NCBI RefSeq assembly: GCF_003363715.1
Contig: NZ_QREV01000008.1
Location: 45,463-109,462, forward strand
Length of the DNA: 64,000 nucleotides
DNA from: Parabacteroides acidifaciens
Lineage (GTDB): Bacteria; Bacteroidota; Bacteroidia; Bacteroidales; Tannerellaceae
Direction: 5' to 3'
Position 1 is the stretch's first letter. The number at the start of each line of letters is the position of its first letter. Positions 35,616 to 46,689 of this stretch are shown here, piece after piece. The position numbers were made by a program, and so were the translations under genes. The notes under the pieces are model-generated. The model was not told the origin of the DNA and made no database searches. It saw only the letters and a list, made by a program, of their open reading frames with translations.

Positions 35616-38600
35616 TTTTCAATCCTTTGGACCGGGTTTCCTCCTTGGCATACAGTCCCGGACGCCCGATTATGACATGGTTGGCAACGATACTATCCGC
35701 CGGACTGCGTATCTGCGGCGGTGCATTTTCGGGATATTGCGCCTGCCTGTTCCTCACATCTTCCGCTTCCGGCTTGAGCTGTTGCCCTTCATTCTCCTTT
35801 TCTGCGACTTCGGGCGTGGGTGGCGCAAGCTCCAGCTGAATTTTTCGGTCAAGGGCGGCAAGTTCGGACTTCAACTGCTTCAGCTCGTCCTCCTTCTTCC
35901 ACACCTTACCCGCTATCTCCTGTAACTGCGGTATCTCCATCTCCAGCACCTCGTTCTTCGCCTTGTACTGGTCGATGATGGAGGGTATCCTCTCCATCGC
36001 GTTGAGGAAGTTGCGGGCGGCGGCCAACGGGTCAGCCATCGCCAGATGCCCGTTGTTGTAGGTGTACTTGTAGTTCCCCTCGACCACGAAGCGGTTGTCG
36101 GTGAACTCCAATCCCTCTTTGAGTATCCTTTCGCTCACCACCTTTATCGGAAAACCGTAAAGTTCACCGACCTGCGTGTACAACCCTCCGGTCGTGGCAT
36201 TCTTGGCTATCTCCTGCAAACGCTTTCCGATGACCTTCTCATCGGCGGAATCCACTCCGTCCACCTTTATTATATTAAGGCGGTTGCCCTCCTTGTCGGT
36301 CTGCACCACCGACAGGAAGCGGTTCCAGTCCTCCGTCATGGCATCTATGAAAGCCGTGTTGTTGCGCAACTCGCCGGTCTTTGACTCCAGCTTGAACTCC
36401 GAATCACGCTTGCCCTTGTTGAACGACTTGCGTTCCCCTTCGAGCGATGCGATCCGCTTTTCCAGTTTCGCCTTGTCCAACAGGTCGGTATTGCCGGAGA
36501 GCAACGCCATGTATTCCGAGAAATTCATGCCCGATTTTTCGTCCATTGCCCCCTCGTCGATGGTACGCGCACCCATCGCACCGCTTTTGAGCTGGCTTAT
36601 GAAAGTCTGCTTGCAGTGCAGGAGGTTGAACTTGTAGCTGTCCAGTGACTTCTCCACCGCGTAGATGATTACATCCACGTTGTTCCCGGCGAAATGTTTG
36701 GCAATCTCATTACCTGCCCTAACTCCGCGTCCGTCACGCTGTTGCAAGTCGGACGGTCGCCACGGCGTATCGAGATGATGGATAGCCACACACCGTTTCT
36801 GGGCGTTCACACCCGTTCCGAGCATAGAGGTAGAGCCGAACAGCACACGCACCGTCCCGGCGTTCATGGCGTCTATCACCGCCTTCCGCGCCTTGTCGGT
36901 CTTGCACTCCTGAATGAAGCGCACCTCGCTTGGCGGTATACCGTAGTCCTCCGTCAGTTTGCGCTTGATTTCCGAATAGACGTTCCACCCGTCGCCCGGC
37001 TGGTATGTCCCCAAATCAGAGAAAACGAACTGCGTGCCTTTCTGGGCGTCGTATTTTTGATAATACTCCGCGATCATCTTGGCACAGTGACTCGCTTTGT
37101 TGTCGGGATGATCTTCGTAATTCGGGTCTATCATGCGCATGTCGAGTGCCATTTTCCGGGCATAGTCCGTGGCGATGAGCATCTTCGCCTTTTCTTCCGT
37201 TTCCGAAAGCGGCAGCCTGCCCAACAAGGTGGCATCGCCCGTCTTGGCGAACTGCATCAGTTTCTGTATGAAGTCCTCCTGTTCCGGCGTGGGCGGTATA
37301 TGGTGCAGTATCTCGTTCTTGGCAGGACGGTCAACGCCCACATCCTCCGCCGTGCGGTAGTCCGTGATTTCATTATAGAAGGCGGCAAGCTCCGGCACTT
37401 TGATGAAGTAGCGGAAACGCTCCTTCTGGACCACATTGTTCGTCACGTTAAATTCAAAATCCGTCGTCTTCTTGGCAAATATCGCCGCCCAAGCGTCGAA
37501 ACACCTTATGTCCTGCCGTTCCAGCTCCTTCGGGCGCAGGTACTTGAACAGCAGGTACAATTCAGTCAGTGAGTTGCTGATAGTCGTGCCGGAGAGGAAG
37601 GTCGCACCCAAGTCTTTTCCTGTGCGCTCCTGTATGGTGCGTATGGCAAAGAGCATGTTAAGTGCCTTCTGGCTTCCCTCGCTGTTTCCCAATCCCGCCA
37701 CACGGTCGTGGCGCGTGTTGAAAGTCAGATTCTTGAACTGGTGGCTCTCATCTATGAAGATGTGGTCGATGCCCATCTGCTTGAAATCCACCACGTCGTC
37801 CGTGCGTGACTTTATGGCGTGTTCCACCTTCTCCAGCTTCGCTTCAAGGTTGTGCTTGCGCTTCTCCAATCCTTTCAGCATCGCCCGCGACACGTTCTTT
37901 CCCTGCTGCCGTAGCACTTCGAGGTTTTCCTCCACCGTGTCAAGCTCTGCTTGCAGGATGCGCTGCTGCAATTCCGGCGACTGCGGTATCTTGCCGAACT
38001 GGTCGTGCGACATGATGACGCAATCGTAGTCGTTGTTCTTTATATTATTGAAGAAGCGCACACGGTTGGCGGTCGAAAAGTCCTTCTCCGAAGCGTACAG
38101 AATACGTGCGTTGGGATATGCCGCCTGATAGGTGGCTGCAATCTCCGCAACGTTGGCTTTCAGCCCGATAATCATCGGCTTGTGTGCCAAATTCAGACGC
38201 TTCATCTCATGCGCGGCGATGCACATTATCAGCGTCTTACCGGTTCCCACCTCGTGGTCGCAAATTCCGCCGCCGTTCTGTTTCAACATCCAGACGCAAT
38301 CCATCTGTGAGGGATAGACGCTCTTGATACCCCGGCTTGCCAGCCCTTTCAGGTTGAGGTCGGGAAAGGTCTGATGGGAGCCGTCGTAGCGCGGGCGCAC
38401 GAAACAGTTGAACTTGCGGTTATACATCGTCACAAGCCGCTCCTTGAACTGCGGCGACTGCTCTTCGAGCCATTCGGAGAAGCCGTTTCGTATCTCGTCA
38501 ATCTTGGCGTTGGCGAGTTGTATTCCCTCGCTGTCGCGCATCTTGATGTCGTTGCCATGCTCGTCCTTGCCGATGGACTTCATCATGTCAGGGCAGGTGT

Positions 38601-41427
38601 TGTGCAGGGCGTGTTTTAGGAGGTGCATACCGTCATAGTTCCGGTAATACCCCTTCACCAGAAACTCGTCCGTGATTTTCATGGTGCGGTAGCCGCACAC
38701 CACCGAAAACTCGTCCATGCTTGCGGAATAGGCGATTTTCACCTCCGTGTCGAACAGCCGGCTCATGTAGGCGGCATAGACACCCGTCGGAATCCAGCGT
38801 TCCCCGAAATTGAAGTCCAGATCCTCGAAGGCGATGCGCTGCGGCTCGGCATCTTTCAGAGCCTCCAACGCCTGCTTCACCTCCGGCATACGCTCATTTT
38901 CGGGATTGTCACCCATCCATGCCTCTATGCGTTCCGCTTTCTCTATGACATTTCCGGCGATGAAACGGTCTTTGATTTCGTAACCGGTCACGAGCGGATT
39001 GTAGTAGATGCGCCCTTGCAGGGCAGTGAGCAAATCCTCCGCCGTGCTGTCGGTTATCTCCCGCATATAGTCGAGATTGACCGTACCATATTTGTTGAGC
39101 GACGCAGACAGGGCTTCTTCGGGAGAGCCTACGTTGGCATGGCTCTCCACCGCGAAGGAAACAGGATGCTCGAAGATGTCCGCCTTGACGAACTTTCCGT
39201 TTTCCATCCGTTCCAGCGAAAGGATGTCGCGCCCGCCCGCATCCATCATCACTAACTTCACGTTCTGCTTGGCGTTGAGGTTGCCGTAGCGCATGACAAA
39301 CTCATCGTAACAGGTATTCAGATGCTCTCGCCACGGAACATTTGCCTCGCGCCGGAGCGATTCATAACGGTACAGACGCTCGTAGGCGTCACGCAGCGAC
39401 ACATACAACAACGCCTTTTCCTTCTGGTATCCTTTCAGGTCGAGCGGCTGGAATGTCGCCCCGTATGGCGTGATGTCTTTCAGGTAGCCGATGTTATGAC
39501 GCCCCCGGTCAGCCACCAGCGACCCTTCGCGCAGGTGCATCTCCGGCGTGCGGTGGTAGGCACGCGGAGAAAGGTCCACGACTTCCTCCTTCGGCTTTTC
39601 CGCTTCGATGTCGGGGAAAAGGAAAGTCCCCACCGCTTCCGATGGGGTATCTGTAACGGCAGGTGCGGCGACTGCCTCCGGCTGTGTTTCCTCCTGTCGT
39701 GGCTGCTCACGGGAAGTTTCCGGCACGGCTTTCACTTCCGTCTTTTCCGCCACTTGTTTCTCGTTATGCTGCCTTGCCAGTTCCCGAAGTTCTTTCCTAC
39801 GCTCCGGCGTCAAACCCATCATCATTTCATAGAAACCGTTGATGGGAGGATTGGTATCCCAGTCCAGTGTGGCATAGATGTCGTCCGGGTCGGCAGGCTT
39901 GGCGGTGTTCTCCGCTTTCACCTCCTTATTCTCCATTGCGGGTTTTGCAGTTGGAGCTGTCGGTGTAACCGTGACTTTCGGTTTGGGCGGAGTGGACTTT
40001 GCCGTAACTGCCTTTTTCACCGTCTTTTTCTTTTTGGAGGTTTTCGGTTGGCTGACCTCTTCCGTCATCCCCCAGAGGTCAAGCAGGGTGAGCTGCACGC
40101 CTGCGGAATATTGCGGGCGCGGTTCTATCTCCGGCTTTTCATCTGCGGGTTGCGGCTTTTCTGTCGGAGTTTCCACCGTCTGCGCCGAGGATACTGTTTC
40201 CAATTTTATGGCAGGACGCTCTACTTTATTTTGAACGGCAACTTTTTCTTCCGTTCCTGCCTGCCGGATTGAACCCGAATACAAGCGCATGGCAAGCCTG
40301 TAATGGAAATCCTCGTCGAGCATACGGCGCAAATCCCCGGCGATGCCTGCTGCCTTGCCCTCGTGCAGATAAACCATAGCGGGCTTCCCGTAGGGGTCTG
40401 TGTCAAGTTTCGCCATCGTATGCACGATGCGTTCCGGGTGGTGGATGAAATAGGCGTTGTCGGTCAGGGCGGTTTTCGTGTCCGTCTGTATCACGGTCAT
40501 CAGCCGCTCGTCCTGCGACATTTCCTTCTTGCTGAGGTTCTTTTGCAGGACAATCAGGTCACTGCCCACCTCCGTGCCCGCGTTGTCCGTGAACAGGTTG
40601 TTGGGCAGGCGTATCGCGGATACCAGATTGGCCTGACTGAACAGCTCGTTACGCACGGAGGTCTTGGTGCTATTCAATACCCCTTGCGAGGTGATGAACG
40701 CCACGATACCGCCGTCACGCACGGCATCCAGTCCTTTGAGAAAGAAATAGTTGTGGATGGTTTTCTGGGCGGAGCGTCTGCCGAAAGAGTCGCTCCGCTG
40801 AAACTCCGCGTCGAACACGGCAATGTCACCGAACGGAATGTTGGACACCGCCAAGTCGAAATAATTGTTGAACGGTCTTTCGATTTTCTCAAAACCGCAG
40901 GTGCGCATTTTCTGGTCGGGATAGAGATGCCTCAAGATTGTACCCGTGAGCAGATCCTTCTCGAAAGCCATCACATCCGCATTGGGGCTGTGCCGCAGCA
41001 TGGAATCCACGAACACGCCGACACCTGCCGACGGTTCGAGCATACGGGCGGGGCGGACGCTGTAATCTGCCAGCACGTCCGCGATGGTGTCGGTTATCTC
41101 TTTGGGGGTGTAGAAAGCGGTCAGCACGGACGCTTTCAGCGAATCCACAAACCGCTTGTACTCTGTTTCGTCCTTGCTGTTCTCACGGATAAGCCTGTGC
41201 AGCTCCACCGTCGGGGCGAACAGTTCGAGGTCGGATTTCGCCCACCGGACGGCATCCGTCAGTTCCTTTGCAGGGTTGAGGATACATTTCAGACCGCCGA
41301 AACCGCAGTACCTTTGAAGTATGGCACGCTCTTCGGTTGTCGCTGTCCTATTTTCCCTGTCAAGGATGAATGCCGTCCGTATCGCCTCGATGTTGTCCCG
41401 CAGTTTCTGTTTGCGGTTAAACGCCAT
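35611..41427 (-). CDS. Giant N6-adenine methylase plus SNF2-type helicase
   Basis: 1938 residues. Methylase region: TAFYTPKEI near 115, [10 protein letters not shown] (SAM site) near 138, and SNIPFGD (NPPY-type motif) near 194. A low-complexity proline/lysine-rich linker follows (about 420-560). Helicase region: Walker [12 protein letters not shown] near 1059, DEAH-like IFIDESHQF near 1224, [11 protein letters not shown] and the arginine motif [11 protein letters not shown] near 1560. The C-terminus is coiled coil. Such fused proteins are standard CTnDOT-family cargo, possibly protecting incoming DNA from restriction (inference). It overlaps DUF1896 by 11 bases. Confidence 0.9.
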   Translation of the reverse strand: MAFNRKQKLRDNIEAIRTAFILDRENRTATTEERAILQRYCGFGGLKCILNPAKELTDAVRWAKSDLELFAPTVELHRLIRENSKDETEYKRFVDSLKASVLTAFYTPKEITDTIADVLADYSVRPARMLEPSAGVGVFVDSMLRHSPNADVMAFEKDLLTGTILRHLYPDQKMRTCGFEKIERPFNNYFDLAVSNIPFGDIAVFDAEFQRSDSFGRRSAQKTIHNYFFLKGLDAVRDGGIVAFITSQGVLNSTKTSVRNELFSQANLVSAIRLPNNLFTDNAGTEVGSDLIVLQKNLSKKEMSQDERLMTVIQTDTKTALTDNAYFIHHPERIVHTMAKLDTDPYGKPAMVYLHEGKAAGIAGDLRRMLDEDFHYRLAMRLYSGSIRQAGTEEKVAVQNKVERPAIKLETVSSAQTVETPTEKPQPADEKPEIEPRPQYSAGVQLTLLDLWGMTEEVSQPKTSKKKKTVKKAVTAKSTPPKPKVTVTPTAPTAKPAMENKEVKAENTAKPADPDDIYATLDWDTNPPINGFYEMMMGLTPERRKELRELARQHNEKQVAEKTEVKAVPETSREQPRQEETQPEAVAAPAVTDTPSEAVGTFLFPDIEAEKPKEEVVDLSPRAYHRTPEMHLREGSLVADRGRHNIGYLKDITPYGATFQPLDLKGYQKEKALLYVSLRDAYERLYRYESLRREANVPWREHLNTCYDEFVMRYGNLNAKQNVKLVMMDAGGRDILSLERMENGKFVKADIFEHPVSFAVESHANVGSPEEALSASLNKYGTVNLDYMREITDSTAEDLLTALQGRIYYNPLVTGYEIKDRFIAGNVIEKAERIEAWMGDNPENERMPEVKQALEALKDAEPQRIAFEDLDFNFGERWIPTGVYAAYMSRLFDTEVKIAYSASMDEFSVVCGYRTMKITDEFLVKGYYRNYDGMHLLKHALHNTCPDMMKSIGKDEHGNDIKMRDSEGIQLANAKIDEIRNGFSEWLEEQSPQFKERLVTMYNRKFNCFVRPRYDGSHQTFPDLNLKGLASRGIKSVYPSQMDCVWMLKQNGGGICDHEVGTGKTLIMCIAAHEMKRLNLAHKPMIIGLKANVAEIAATYQAAYPNARILYASEKDFSTANRVRFFNNIKNNDYDCVIMSHDQFGKIPQSPELQQRILQAELDTVEENLEVLRQQGKNVSRAMLKGLEKRKHNLEAKLEKVEHAIKSRTDDVVDFKQMGIDHIFIDESHQFKNLTFNTRHDRVAGLGNSEGSQKALNMLFAIRTIQERTGKDLGATFLSGTTISNSLTELYLLFKYLRPKELERQDIRCFDAWAAIFAKKTTDFEFNVTNNVVQKERFRYFIKVPELAAFYNEITDYRTAEDVGVDRPAKNEILHHIPPTPEQEDFIQKLMQFAKTGDATLLGRLPLSETEEKAKMLIATDYARKMALDMRMIDPNYEDHPDNKASHCAKMIAEYYQKYDAQKGTQFVFSDLGTYQPGDGWNVYSEIKRKLTEDYGIPPSEVRFIQECKTDKARKAVIDAMNAGTVRVLFGSTSMLGTGVNAQKRCVAIHHLDTPWRPSDLQQRDGRGVRAGNEIAKHFAGNNVDVIIYAVEKSLDSYKFNLLHCKQTFISQLKSGAMGARTIDEGAMDEKSGMNFSEYMALLSGNTDLLDKAKLEKRIASLEGERKSFNKGKRDSEFKLESKTGELRNNTAFIDAMTEDWNRFLSVVQTDKEGNRLNIIKVDGVDSADEKVIGKRLQEIAKNATTGGLYTQVGELYGFPIKVVSERILKEGLEFTDNRFVVEGNYKYTYNNGHLAMADPLAAARNFLNAMERIPSIIDQYKAKNEVLEMEIPQLQEIAGKVWKKEDELKQLKSELAALDRKIQLELAPPTPEVAEKENEGQQLKPEAEDVRNRQAQYPENAPPQIRSPADSIVANHVIIGRPGLYAKEETRSKGLKI

Positions 41428-41869
41428 ATTCGTCTAAGTAAAGGACGGTTGCTCCCGTCAGCTCCGTGTAGAGCAGGTCGTAATCGGAAGACAGGGCGAA
41501 ATTGTCATCCGAGAGGTCATAGACGGAGAACACGTTGCCGACAAGCGGCAGCAGTTTCAGGACAAAGGCTTCACGCTTCTCTTCCGGCACTTCATCGGCA
41601 AACTCGTTTTCCACGACTTCGCGGAGGATGGCGTAACGGGAATAATGCAGCCCGCGCAGCAGCGTGTCCATCGCCAGTTCCTGCGCACCATCGGCGGGAT
41701 AGCCTTCAAGCCGTGCCCTCTCATACGTTTCGGCGGCACGGTCGGCCCGTTCCCGTATGAAAGCGGTGTCGTCAGCCTGTTCAAACTTGTTCGTGCGGAG
41801 ATAGTCCAGCAGGTACAGACCGTAATAGGAAAAGTCGGTCTGACCCTCGTTTTTCTTCTTGTTGTTCAT
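41417..41869 (-). CDS. DUF1896 protein
   Basis: 150 residues from ATG 41869 ([24 protein letters not shown]), directly after the start box; the frame to 42016 would run through a terminator hairpin. It is acidic and helical, with [23 protein letters not shown] and [15 protein letters not shown]. It always accompanies the methylase-helicase in these elements. Function unknown; coupling by an 11-base overlap suggests a partner of that protein. Confidence 0.82.
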   Translation of the reverse strand: MNNKKKNEGQTDFSYYGLYLLDYLRTNKFEQADDTAFIRERADRAAETYERARLEGYPADGAQELAMDTLLRGLHYSRYAILREVVENEFADEVPEEKREAFVLKLLPLVGNVFSVYDLSDDNFALSSDYDLLYTELTGATVLYLDEYGV

Positions 41870-41886
41870 TACTTTGGATTTAGCGG
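41870..41886 (-). promoter_or_regulatory. Start-codon box, copy 5 (DUF1896 gene)
   Basis: CCGCTAAATCCAAAGTA immediately before ATG 41869, identical to the mobA copy. Confidence 0.7.
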
Positions 41887-41929
41887 ATTGATAATTAACG
41901 GGATAATCGGTTGGAAAAAGGAAGAAAAA

Positions 41930-41954
41930 GGCACTCGGTATCCCTCCGAGTGCC
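41930..41954 (-). terminator. Leader terminator hairpin before the DUF1896 gene
   Basis: GGCACTCGG (41930-41938) pairs perfectly with CCGAGTGCC (41946-41954); on the minus strand CTTTTTCTTCCTTTTTCC follows. It may end exc/topB transcription, or, because a promoter-like sequence lies at 42021-42051, attenuate the DUF1896-methylase unit. Confidence 0.7.
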
Positions 41955-41955
41955 A

Positions 41956-41972
41956 CCACTAAATCCAAAGTA
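41956..41972 (+). promoter_or_regulatory. Start-codon box, copy 6, opposite orientation
   Basis: CCACTAAATCCAAAGTA on the plus strand, overlapping an ATG at 41972 that opens a 25-codon frame (41972-42049). With copy 5 it makes an inverted pair around the terminator hairpin. The small frame has no recognised product. Confidence 0.55.
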
Positions 41973-42020
41973 TGAGTGTAATCCGGTATCGAAGAACAAT
42001 TCATTACTCTGAACAAGTGG

Positions 42021-42051
42021 CAAAGTTAATACTATTTCTTCCGTCCTGAAA
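42021..42051 (-). promoter_or_regulatory. Putative promoter of the DUF1896-methylase unit
   Basis: TAACTTTG (42021-42028, minus strand) with TTTC 19 bases upstream, one base off TTTG. It straddles the exc/topB stop codon and would give a leader of about 145 bases holding the hairpin and start box. Confidence 0.5.
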
Positions 42052-44119
42052 ATTTCTTGTCCTTTTTAGCCTCCGGGAACACAAAAGTCGTGTTATATTC
42101 CCCGTCAAAGGCGACAACAGCATCGAAACTCTTGCCCTGTTTGCTCTTGAACCCTTTGAGCAGCTTGGTATGCCCTTCGGTGAGCAGGTCTTTGATTTCA
42201 TCGTCGGACAGGGTGCGTCCCGCTTTCAGCCGGAACACGGGCAGTCCGCACTCCGTGTTGTCGCAGCGTACCACCTTGCCGTAGAACCGCATCCTGCCCG
42301 TGCCACACTTGGGACACGCGCAGCCGGAGTCACGGCTGCCGAAGAGCTTGTCGCACGAGATCAGTTCGGAGGTTATCTCACGTGTGTACGCCTCTATCTC
42401 CTTGCGGAAGGTGTCGTCGGACAGTTCCCCGCGCTCGATACGCGCCAGCTCCTTTTCCCATTCGCCCGTCATGGCAACATCGGCGATGCGCATCGTCTTG
42501 ACGACGGAATTGAGGGCAAGTCCTTTTTCGGTGGGAACAAGCGACTTCTTGCAGCGTTCCATGTAACCGCGCTTGAAAAGCGTTTCGATGATGGAGGCGC
42601 GTGTGGCGGGAGTACCGATGCCACAGTCCTTCATCGCCTGCCGCAGTGCGTCGTCCTCAATTTCCTTGCCCGCCGTTTCCATTGCCGAGAGCAGGGTGGC
42701 TTCGGTATGCAGCGGCTTGGGTTTGGTCTTTCCTTCGGTAATGGACGAGCCTTTCGGTGTCAGCGTGTCGCCTTCCTGCCAGCCGGGGATGGTAATTTCC
42801 TCTTTTTCCTCGCCATAGACGGCACGCCATCCGGTTTGCTTCACGACGCTGCCTTTTACGGTAAACTCCACTCCGGCACATTCCGCCGTGACAGTGGTCA
42901 CATCCTTGACGCATTTCTCAGAGAATGCCTCGACCATGCGCCCGGCAATCATCTGATAGATGGTATTGTCCTCTTTGGAGAGGAAGAGCGGTTTCTCACC
43001 CGTGACGAGCAGGGCATGGTGGTCTGTCACCTTGCCGTCGTCCACGCTGCGGCGTGTCGGGGCGGCTTTTGCCCGCACCTTGTCTTTCCATTCGGGCTGT
43101 GTGCCGATGAAAGCGAGCAGTTTGGGAATTTCGGCAAACACGTCTTCGGGGATGTAGCGGCTTCCCGTTCTCGGATAGGTTATCAACTTCTTTTCGTAGA
43201 GTTTCTGCGCGATTTCAAGCGTCTGTTCCGCCGTGAAGCCGTGCTTGGCGTTGGCTTCTTTCTGGAGCGTGGTCAGGTCGTAGAGCAAGGGAGTTTCCTC
43301 CGTCTTCTCCTTGCGCTCGGCTTTCGTGACAGTGGCGCAACCTGCCGCCTTTACCTTATTATATAGTTCCATCGCCGGTTCTTTCTCTTTCCATTTCTCG
43401 GAGGATGAGAATTTCACGACTTCGCCGTCGCAACCGTCCGTTGCGATATGGAGCTGCCAGAATGCTTCGGACGTAAAGCGGCGGTTCTCCCAGTAGCGTT
43501 CACATACCATAGCCAACGTTGGTGTCTGCACCCGCCCCACGGAATACGTGCCGTGTCCGGCGGCGATGGATAACGCCTGTGTGCCGTTGATGCCCACGAG
43601 CCAGTCGGATTCGCTCCGCGCTTTGGCGGCGAGGTAGAGGTTGTCGTATTTGCTGCCGTCTTCGAGTTTCCGCAGTCCCTCGCGGATAGCTTTGTCGGTG
43701 AGAGAGCTGATCCACAGGCGCACGAAAGGAGTGGTGCAACCCGTATAGTGGTAGAGGTAGCGGAAGATAAGCTCTCCCTCGCGTCCGGCATCGGTCGCCA
43801 CGATGATATGTTCGCTTGTGTCGAACAGTCTTTTGATGACTTTTATCTGCGACACCACGCCGCTGTCGGGCTTGTAACCTTTCTCCGTCCTGACCTGACG
43901 GGGGACGAGCGTGAATGTGTCGGGAATAATCGGGAGGTTGTCACGGACAAATCCGCGCACGCCGTAGCCGTCGGGCATGGCAAGCTGAACGAGGTGTCCG
44001 AATGCCCATGTCACGGCATAACCGCCTCCCTCGAAATATCCTTCCTCTCTCTTTGTCGCGCCCACGATGCGGGCGATTTCACGTGCCACGGAGGGCTTTT
44101 CTGCAATGATTGTCTTCAT
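42032..44119 (-). CDS. topB: Exc, type IA DNA topoisomerase III
   Basis: 695 residues, close to CTnDOT Exc. Toprim motif EKPSVAREIA at the N-terminus and ATDAGREGELIFRYLY near 95-108; catalytic Tyr region TYPRTGSRYIPED near 318; C-terminal zinc ribbon CPKCGTGRM...CDNTECG near 610. In CTnDOT this is exc, last gene of the RteC-controlled excision operon; the protein has topoisomerase activity. Part of a doubled start box lies 20 bases upstream. Confidence 0.93.
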   Translation of the reverse strand: MKTIIAEKPSVAREIARIVGATKREEGYFEGGGYAVTWAFGHLVQLAMPDGYGVRGFVRDNLPIIPDTFTLVPRQVRTEKGYKPDSGVVSQIKVIKRLFDTSEHIIVATDAGREGELIFRYLYHYTGCTTPFVRLWISSLTDKAIREGLRKLEDGSKYDNLYLAAKARSESDWLVGINGTQALSIAAGHGTYSVGRVQTPTLAMVCERYWENRRFTSEAFWQLHIATDGCDGEVVKFSSSEKWKEKEPAMELYNKVKAAGCATVTKAERKEKTEETPLLYDLTTLQKEANAKHGFTAEQTLEIAQKLYEKKLITYPRTGSRYIPEDVFAEIPKLLAFIGTQPEWKDKVRAKAAPTRRSVDDGKVTDHHALLVTGEKPLFLSKEDNTIYQMIAGRMVEAFSEKCVKDVTTVTAECAGVEFTVKGSVVKQTGWRAVYGEEKEEITIPGWQEGDTLTPKGSSITEGKTKPKPLHTEATLLSAMETAGKEIEDDALRQAMKDCGIGTPATRASIIETLFKRGYMERCKKSLVPTEKGLALNSVVKTMRIADVAMTGEWEKELARIERGELSDDTFRKEIEAYTREITSELISCDKLFGSRDSGCACPKCGTGRMRFYGKVVRCDNTECGLPVFRLKAGRTLSDDEIKDLLTEGHTKLLKGFKSKQGKSFDAVVAFDGEYNTTFVFPEAKKDKKFSGRKK

Positions 44120-44139
44120 GTCTTCTTCTTTTTTGTTGA

Positions 44140-44169
44140 TACTTTGGATTTTATTTTGGATTCAGTGGC
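44140..44169 (-). promoter_or_regulatory. Start-codon box, duplicated copy 7 (exc)
   Basis: On the minus strand CCACTGAATCCAAAA is followed directly by TAAAATCCAAAGTA, i.e. two overlapping box versions, about 20 bases before the exc/topB ATG. Confidence 0.55.
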
Positions 44170-44179
44170 GGACACGGGA

Positions 44180-45751
44180 TTACATTTTCATGCCCTTGCC
44201 CGTTTTCTTCTGCGGCTTCTCCTGCTGCTGTTGCTGGCGGGCGTCCTTCGGGTTGGTCTGACCTTTCTGCAACGGCTCTCTCAGATTCTTTGTAGCCTCG
44301 TTGGTCTTGCCATCGTTGTTCACCGCCACCTGCGTGCGGCTCTCGTTGGACGGAGCAACCTGCTGTGCATTGTCAGGGTTCGTGTCGTAGCGGTACGGGC
44401 GTCCCTTCTCCGGGTTGAACTTGATATACATCGTGGCATGGAAGCCCTGCTTGTCGGTCACGTTCTCCAGCTTCACGGCTTTACCCGCCACATAGTCGGC
44501 TTTCTGCTGGTCGGTGAAGCTCACGCCGCTCCATTTGCTGATGGGGCGGATGCTGCCGTCCTCGTTCGTCCACGTGTTGCGGCGTTGCTCCTTCTTGGTC
44601 TGTGCGGCATTTTCCCCGCCCTGCGCCTGACTTTTCGATGTGTCGCCTTTGGTTTCCTGTGTCTGTGCGGTACGGGGCGACTTGCCGGTTCCCGGCACGA
44701 ACTCCACGCCGCGCTGCTCCACGTTCACTTGCAGGGTGGTGACGAACTTTCTGCCGTCGTTGCGCTCGATGAGCTTGTCGCGTACGGGCAGTCCGGCGCG
44801 GAGCATGTCCCGCTCCTGCGTGGTGATTTCCGTCTTGCCGATGCGCTCCGGGATGCGCACCCTGCTTGCCGGAATGTCCGTGATTTCATTCGTCTTGCGG
44901 TCGATGCTGATGTAGGAGGGGATGATCTCGCCCGTTTCCCTGTCCACAATGTCCACGACCCTACCGAGATTGCCCGTTTCGCGGAGGTTCTTCCGGTCAT
45001 TGTCGGAGAATTTGTGTTCCTTGTACTCATCCAGCTTCTGCTCCTTGCGGATGAAGTGCGGCACGAGGCTGATGTTTCCCTCACCGTCCTTCTTGAAGGA
45101 GAGGCGGGCGTCCAGCTCGAATGATTCGCCGCCGAAGGTCGGTTTGACCTTTACCAAGTCGGACTTGCCATAGTTGAGCATCTTCGTAAGGTCGCCGGAC
45201 TTTTCAAGGTTGTCCCGCTTTACGCCCCATCTGTCCTCCAGCTCCTGCCAGTTGATTTTACTCTCGTCGATGGGCTGGTAGCCACGTTTGCCCTGCATCT
45301 GTTCGGATTTGTCCTGTTGCTGTTCTTTCCGTTGTTCCATGTTCTCCTGTTTTTGAGGTTCTTGTTTCTCTGTCTGTTGTGCTGCCATCTCTTCCTGCAC
45401 CTTCTTCTCATAGTCGGAGGTGTCCACCTTGTGAGGGGCGAGCAGCTCCTTGTTCGCTTCGGGGTCTTTCAGCAGTTGCTTCATCACCTCTAAGAGATTT
45501 TCAGCTTGGTCTGCCGCAATGCGGTAGAAACCGAAGCGGCTGGGTTCCTTGCACTGCCGGAAGAAGTTCTTGAAGAAGTTGTCCAGCACGTCGCCATGTC
45601 GGTCGAATTGCAGGAAACTCTGCGCGTTCTCCGCTTTTGCGGGGGTGCGCTTGGGTGTGCCGTCCGCGTTCAGCCCGGCTACCACGCTGATCTCGCCTGT
45701 CTTCTCGTCACGGACTACCAGCACGTCCTTTTCGTCTTTTTTCTTTGCCAT
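44180..45751 (-). CDS. Orf3 of the excision operon, DUF3945/DUF4099-type protein
   Basis: 523 residues. The N-terminal part (VAGLNADGTPKRTPAKAENAQSFLQFDRHGDVLDNFFKNFFRQ) is DUF4099-like; after a glutamine-rich linker (about 140-170) come repeated DUF3945 units (e.g. LPVRDKLIERNDGRKFVTTLQ and FTDQQKADYVAGKAVKLENVTD). It ends in a Q-rich stretch. Position between xis2d and exc matches CTnDOT orf3, whose product was reported as dispensable for excision (established knowledge, recalled). Confidence 0.82.
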   Translation of the reverse strand: MAKKKDEKDVLVVRDEKTGEISVVAGLNADGTPKRTPAKAENAQSFLQFDRHGDVLDNFFKNFFRQCKEPSRFGFYRIAADQAENLLEVMKQLLKDPEANKELLAPHKVDTSDYEKKVQEEMAAQQTEKQEPQKQENMEQRKEQQQDKSEQMQGKRGYQPIDESKINWQELEDRWGVKRDNLEKSGDLTKMLNYGKSDLVKVKPTFGGESFELDARLSFKKDGEGNISLVPHFIRKEQKLDEYKEHKFSDNDRKNLRETGNLGRVVDIVDRETGEIIPSYISIDRKTNEITDIPASRVRIPERIGKTEITTQERDMLRAGLPVRDKLIERNDGRKFVTTLQVNVEQRGVEFVPGTGKSPRTAQTQETKGDTSKSQAQGGENAAQTKKEQRRNTWTNEDGSIRPISKWSGVSFTDQQKADYVAGKAVKLENVTDKQGFHATMYIKFNPEKGRPYRYDTNPDNAQQVAPSNESRTQVAVNNDGKTNEATKNLREPLQKGQTNPKDARQQQQQEKPQKKTGKGMKM

Positions 45752-45771
45752 CTGAAAAATGTTTTAATGGG

Positions 45772-46122
45772 TTATTTATGAAAGAAATTATGGATACGAG
45801 CCTTGTAGAAGGCTATATCTTCCTTTTTGAAGTCCTTGATATGGTTGGAAAGGAATGTCAGCACGTCCTCCTCGCTGTAATAGGTCTTCTTGCCCAGCGT
45901 CTTGTAGGGCAATGCGCCTACGCTGCGGTAGCGTTGGAGGGTGCGTTTGCTTATCTGGAGCAACATGCACAAATCCTGATTGTCGAAAAGGCGGATGCTT
46001 TCCGTGATAGTGGGCTGTTTCCCCTCAGCCTTCATCGCCAGCAGCAGTTCGTCCTGACGGTCGAGCCGTTCCATCAGCTTCTGCATCCAGCCCTCGAAGT
46101 TGTTTCGTGTGAGCAGTTCCAT
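45772..46122 (-). CDS. xis2d: Xis2d-like excisionase
   Basis: 116 residues. A MerR/Xis-type HTH is visible (SIRLFDNQDLCMLLQISKRTLQRYRSVGALPYKTLGKKTYYSEEDVLTFL). Second small gene of the excision operon, three bases after xis2c. In CTnDOT Xis2c and Xis2d bind attR and also activate the tra promoter. The symbol rests on order and size. Confidence 0.8.
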   Translation of the reverse strand: MELLTRNNFEGWMQKLMERLDRQDELLLAMKAEGKQPTITESIRLFDNQDLCMLLQISKRTLQRYRSVGALPYKTLGKKTYYSEEDVLTFLSNHIKDFKKEDIAFYKARIHNFFHK

Positions 46123-46125
46123 GAC

Positions 46126-46488
46126 CTATGTCCTCCTTCCTTTTGGTTTGCCGCCCGTGCGCAGCGTGTGGTTGTGGAACAGGGTGTCTATTGTCCCTTC
46201 CTCGTTCCTTACTGTGTTGTCCTCCAATAGCCGCAGTATCTCGGAAAGGCGGTAGCGGCAGCTTCCGCGTACCACCACATACTCGATACGGTGGTCGGTG
46301 CGCATACGCTGCATGGTGCGCTTGCTCACGTTGAGCATCTTCGCCGCCTGTGCCGTGTCAAGCAGCTTGTCTTCGGTTTCCCGCTTCCGTTTCTTCTCGT
46401 CCCTTGCCTCGCGGATGTACCCTGCGATGTTCGCAATCTGCGCCATCATCTCCTTGTAGGCGGAACTTTCCATTGTTATCACTTTCAT
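46126..46488 (-). CDS. xis2c: Xis2c-like excisionase
   Basis: 120 residues from ATG 46488 (MKVITMESSAYKEMM), preceded by AAAGGAC at the usual spacing; the open frame to 46551 is not supported. A basic helix (REARDEKKRKRETEDK) leads into an HTH (LLDTAQAAKMLNVSKRTMQRMRTDHRIEYVVVRGSCRYRLSEILRLL). First gene of the RteC-activated excision operon. Confidence 0.82.
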   Translation of the reverse strand: MKVITMESSAYKEMMAQIANIAGYIREARDEKKRKRETEDKLLDTAQAAKMLNVSKRTMQRMRTDHRIEYVVVRGSCRYRLSEILRLLEDNTVRNEEGTIDTLFHNHTLRTGGKPKGRRT

Positions 46489-46663
46489 GTTCAGTCCTTT
46501 CTTTTTGTTTCTGCGACAAAATTCGGCAATAAACAAAAGGGGCTTTAACAACTCACTACGTGACTCACGTAAGATTTTTGCGGAAGATGGCTCCGTAACC
46601 CGGTCAAACGGCGCAACAGGCAGCCTTTCAGCGGAAAACGATACGTCTTGTATGCCGTTTCGT

Positions 46664-46671
46664 TACCTTTG
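46664..46671 (+). promoter_or_regulatory. -7 box (TACCTTTG) of the rightward regulator pair
   Basis: TACCTTTG fits TANNTTTG and lies 18 bases before ATG 46690. It argues that earlier start codons at about 46648 are not used. Confidence 0.55.
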
Positions 46672-46689
46672 CGGCAAACTCTAAATGAC

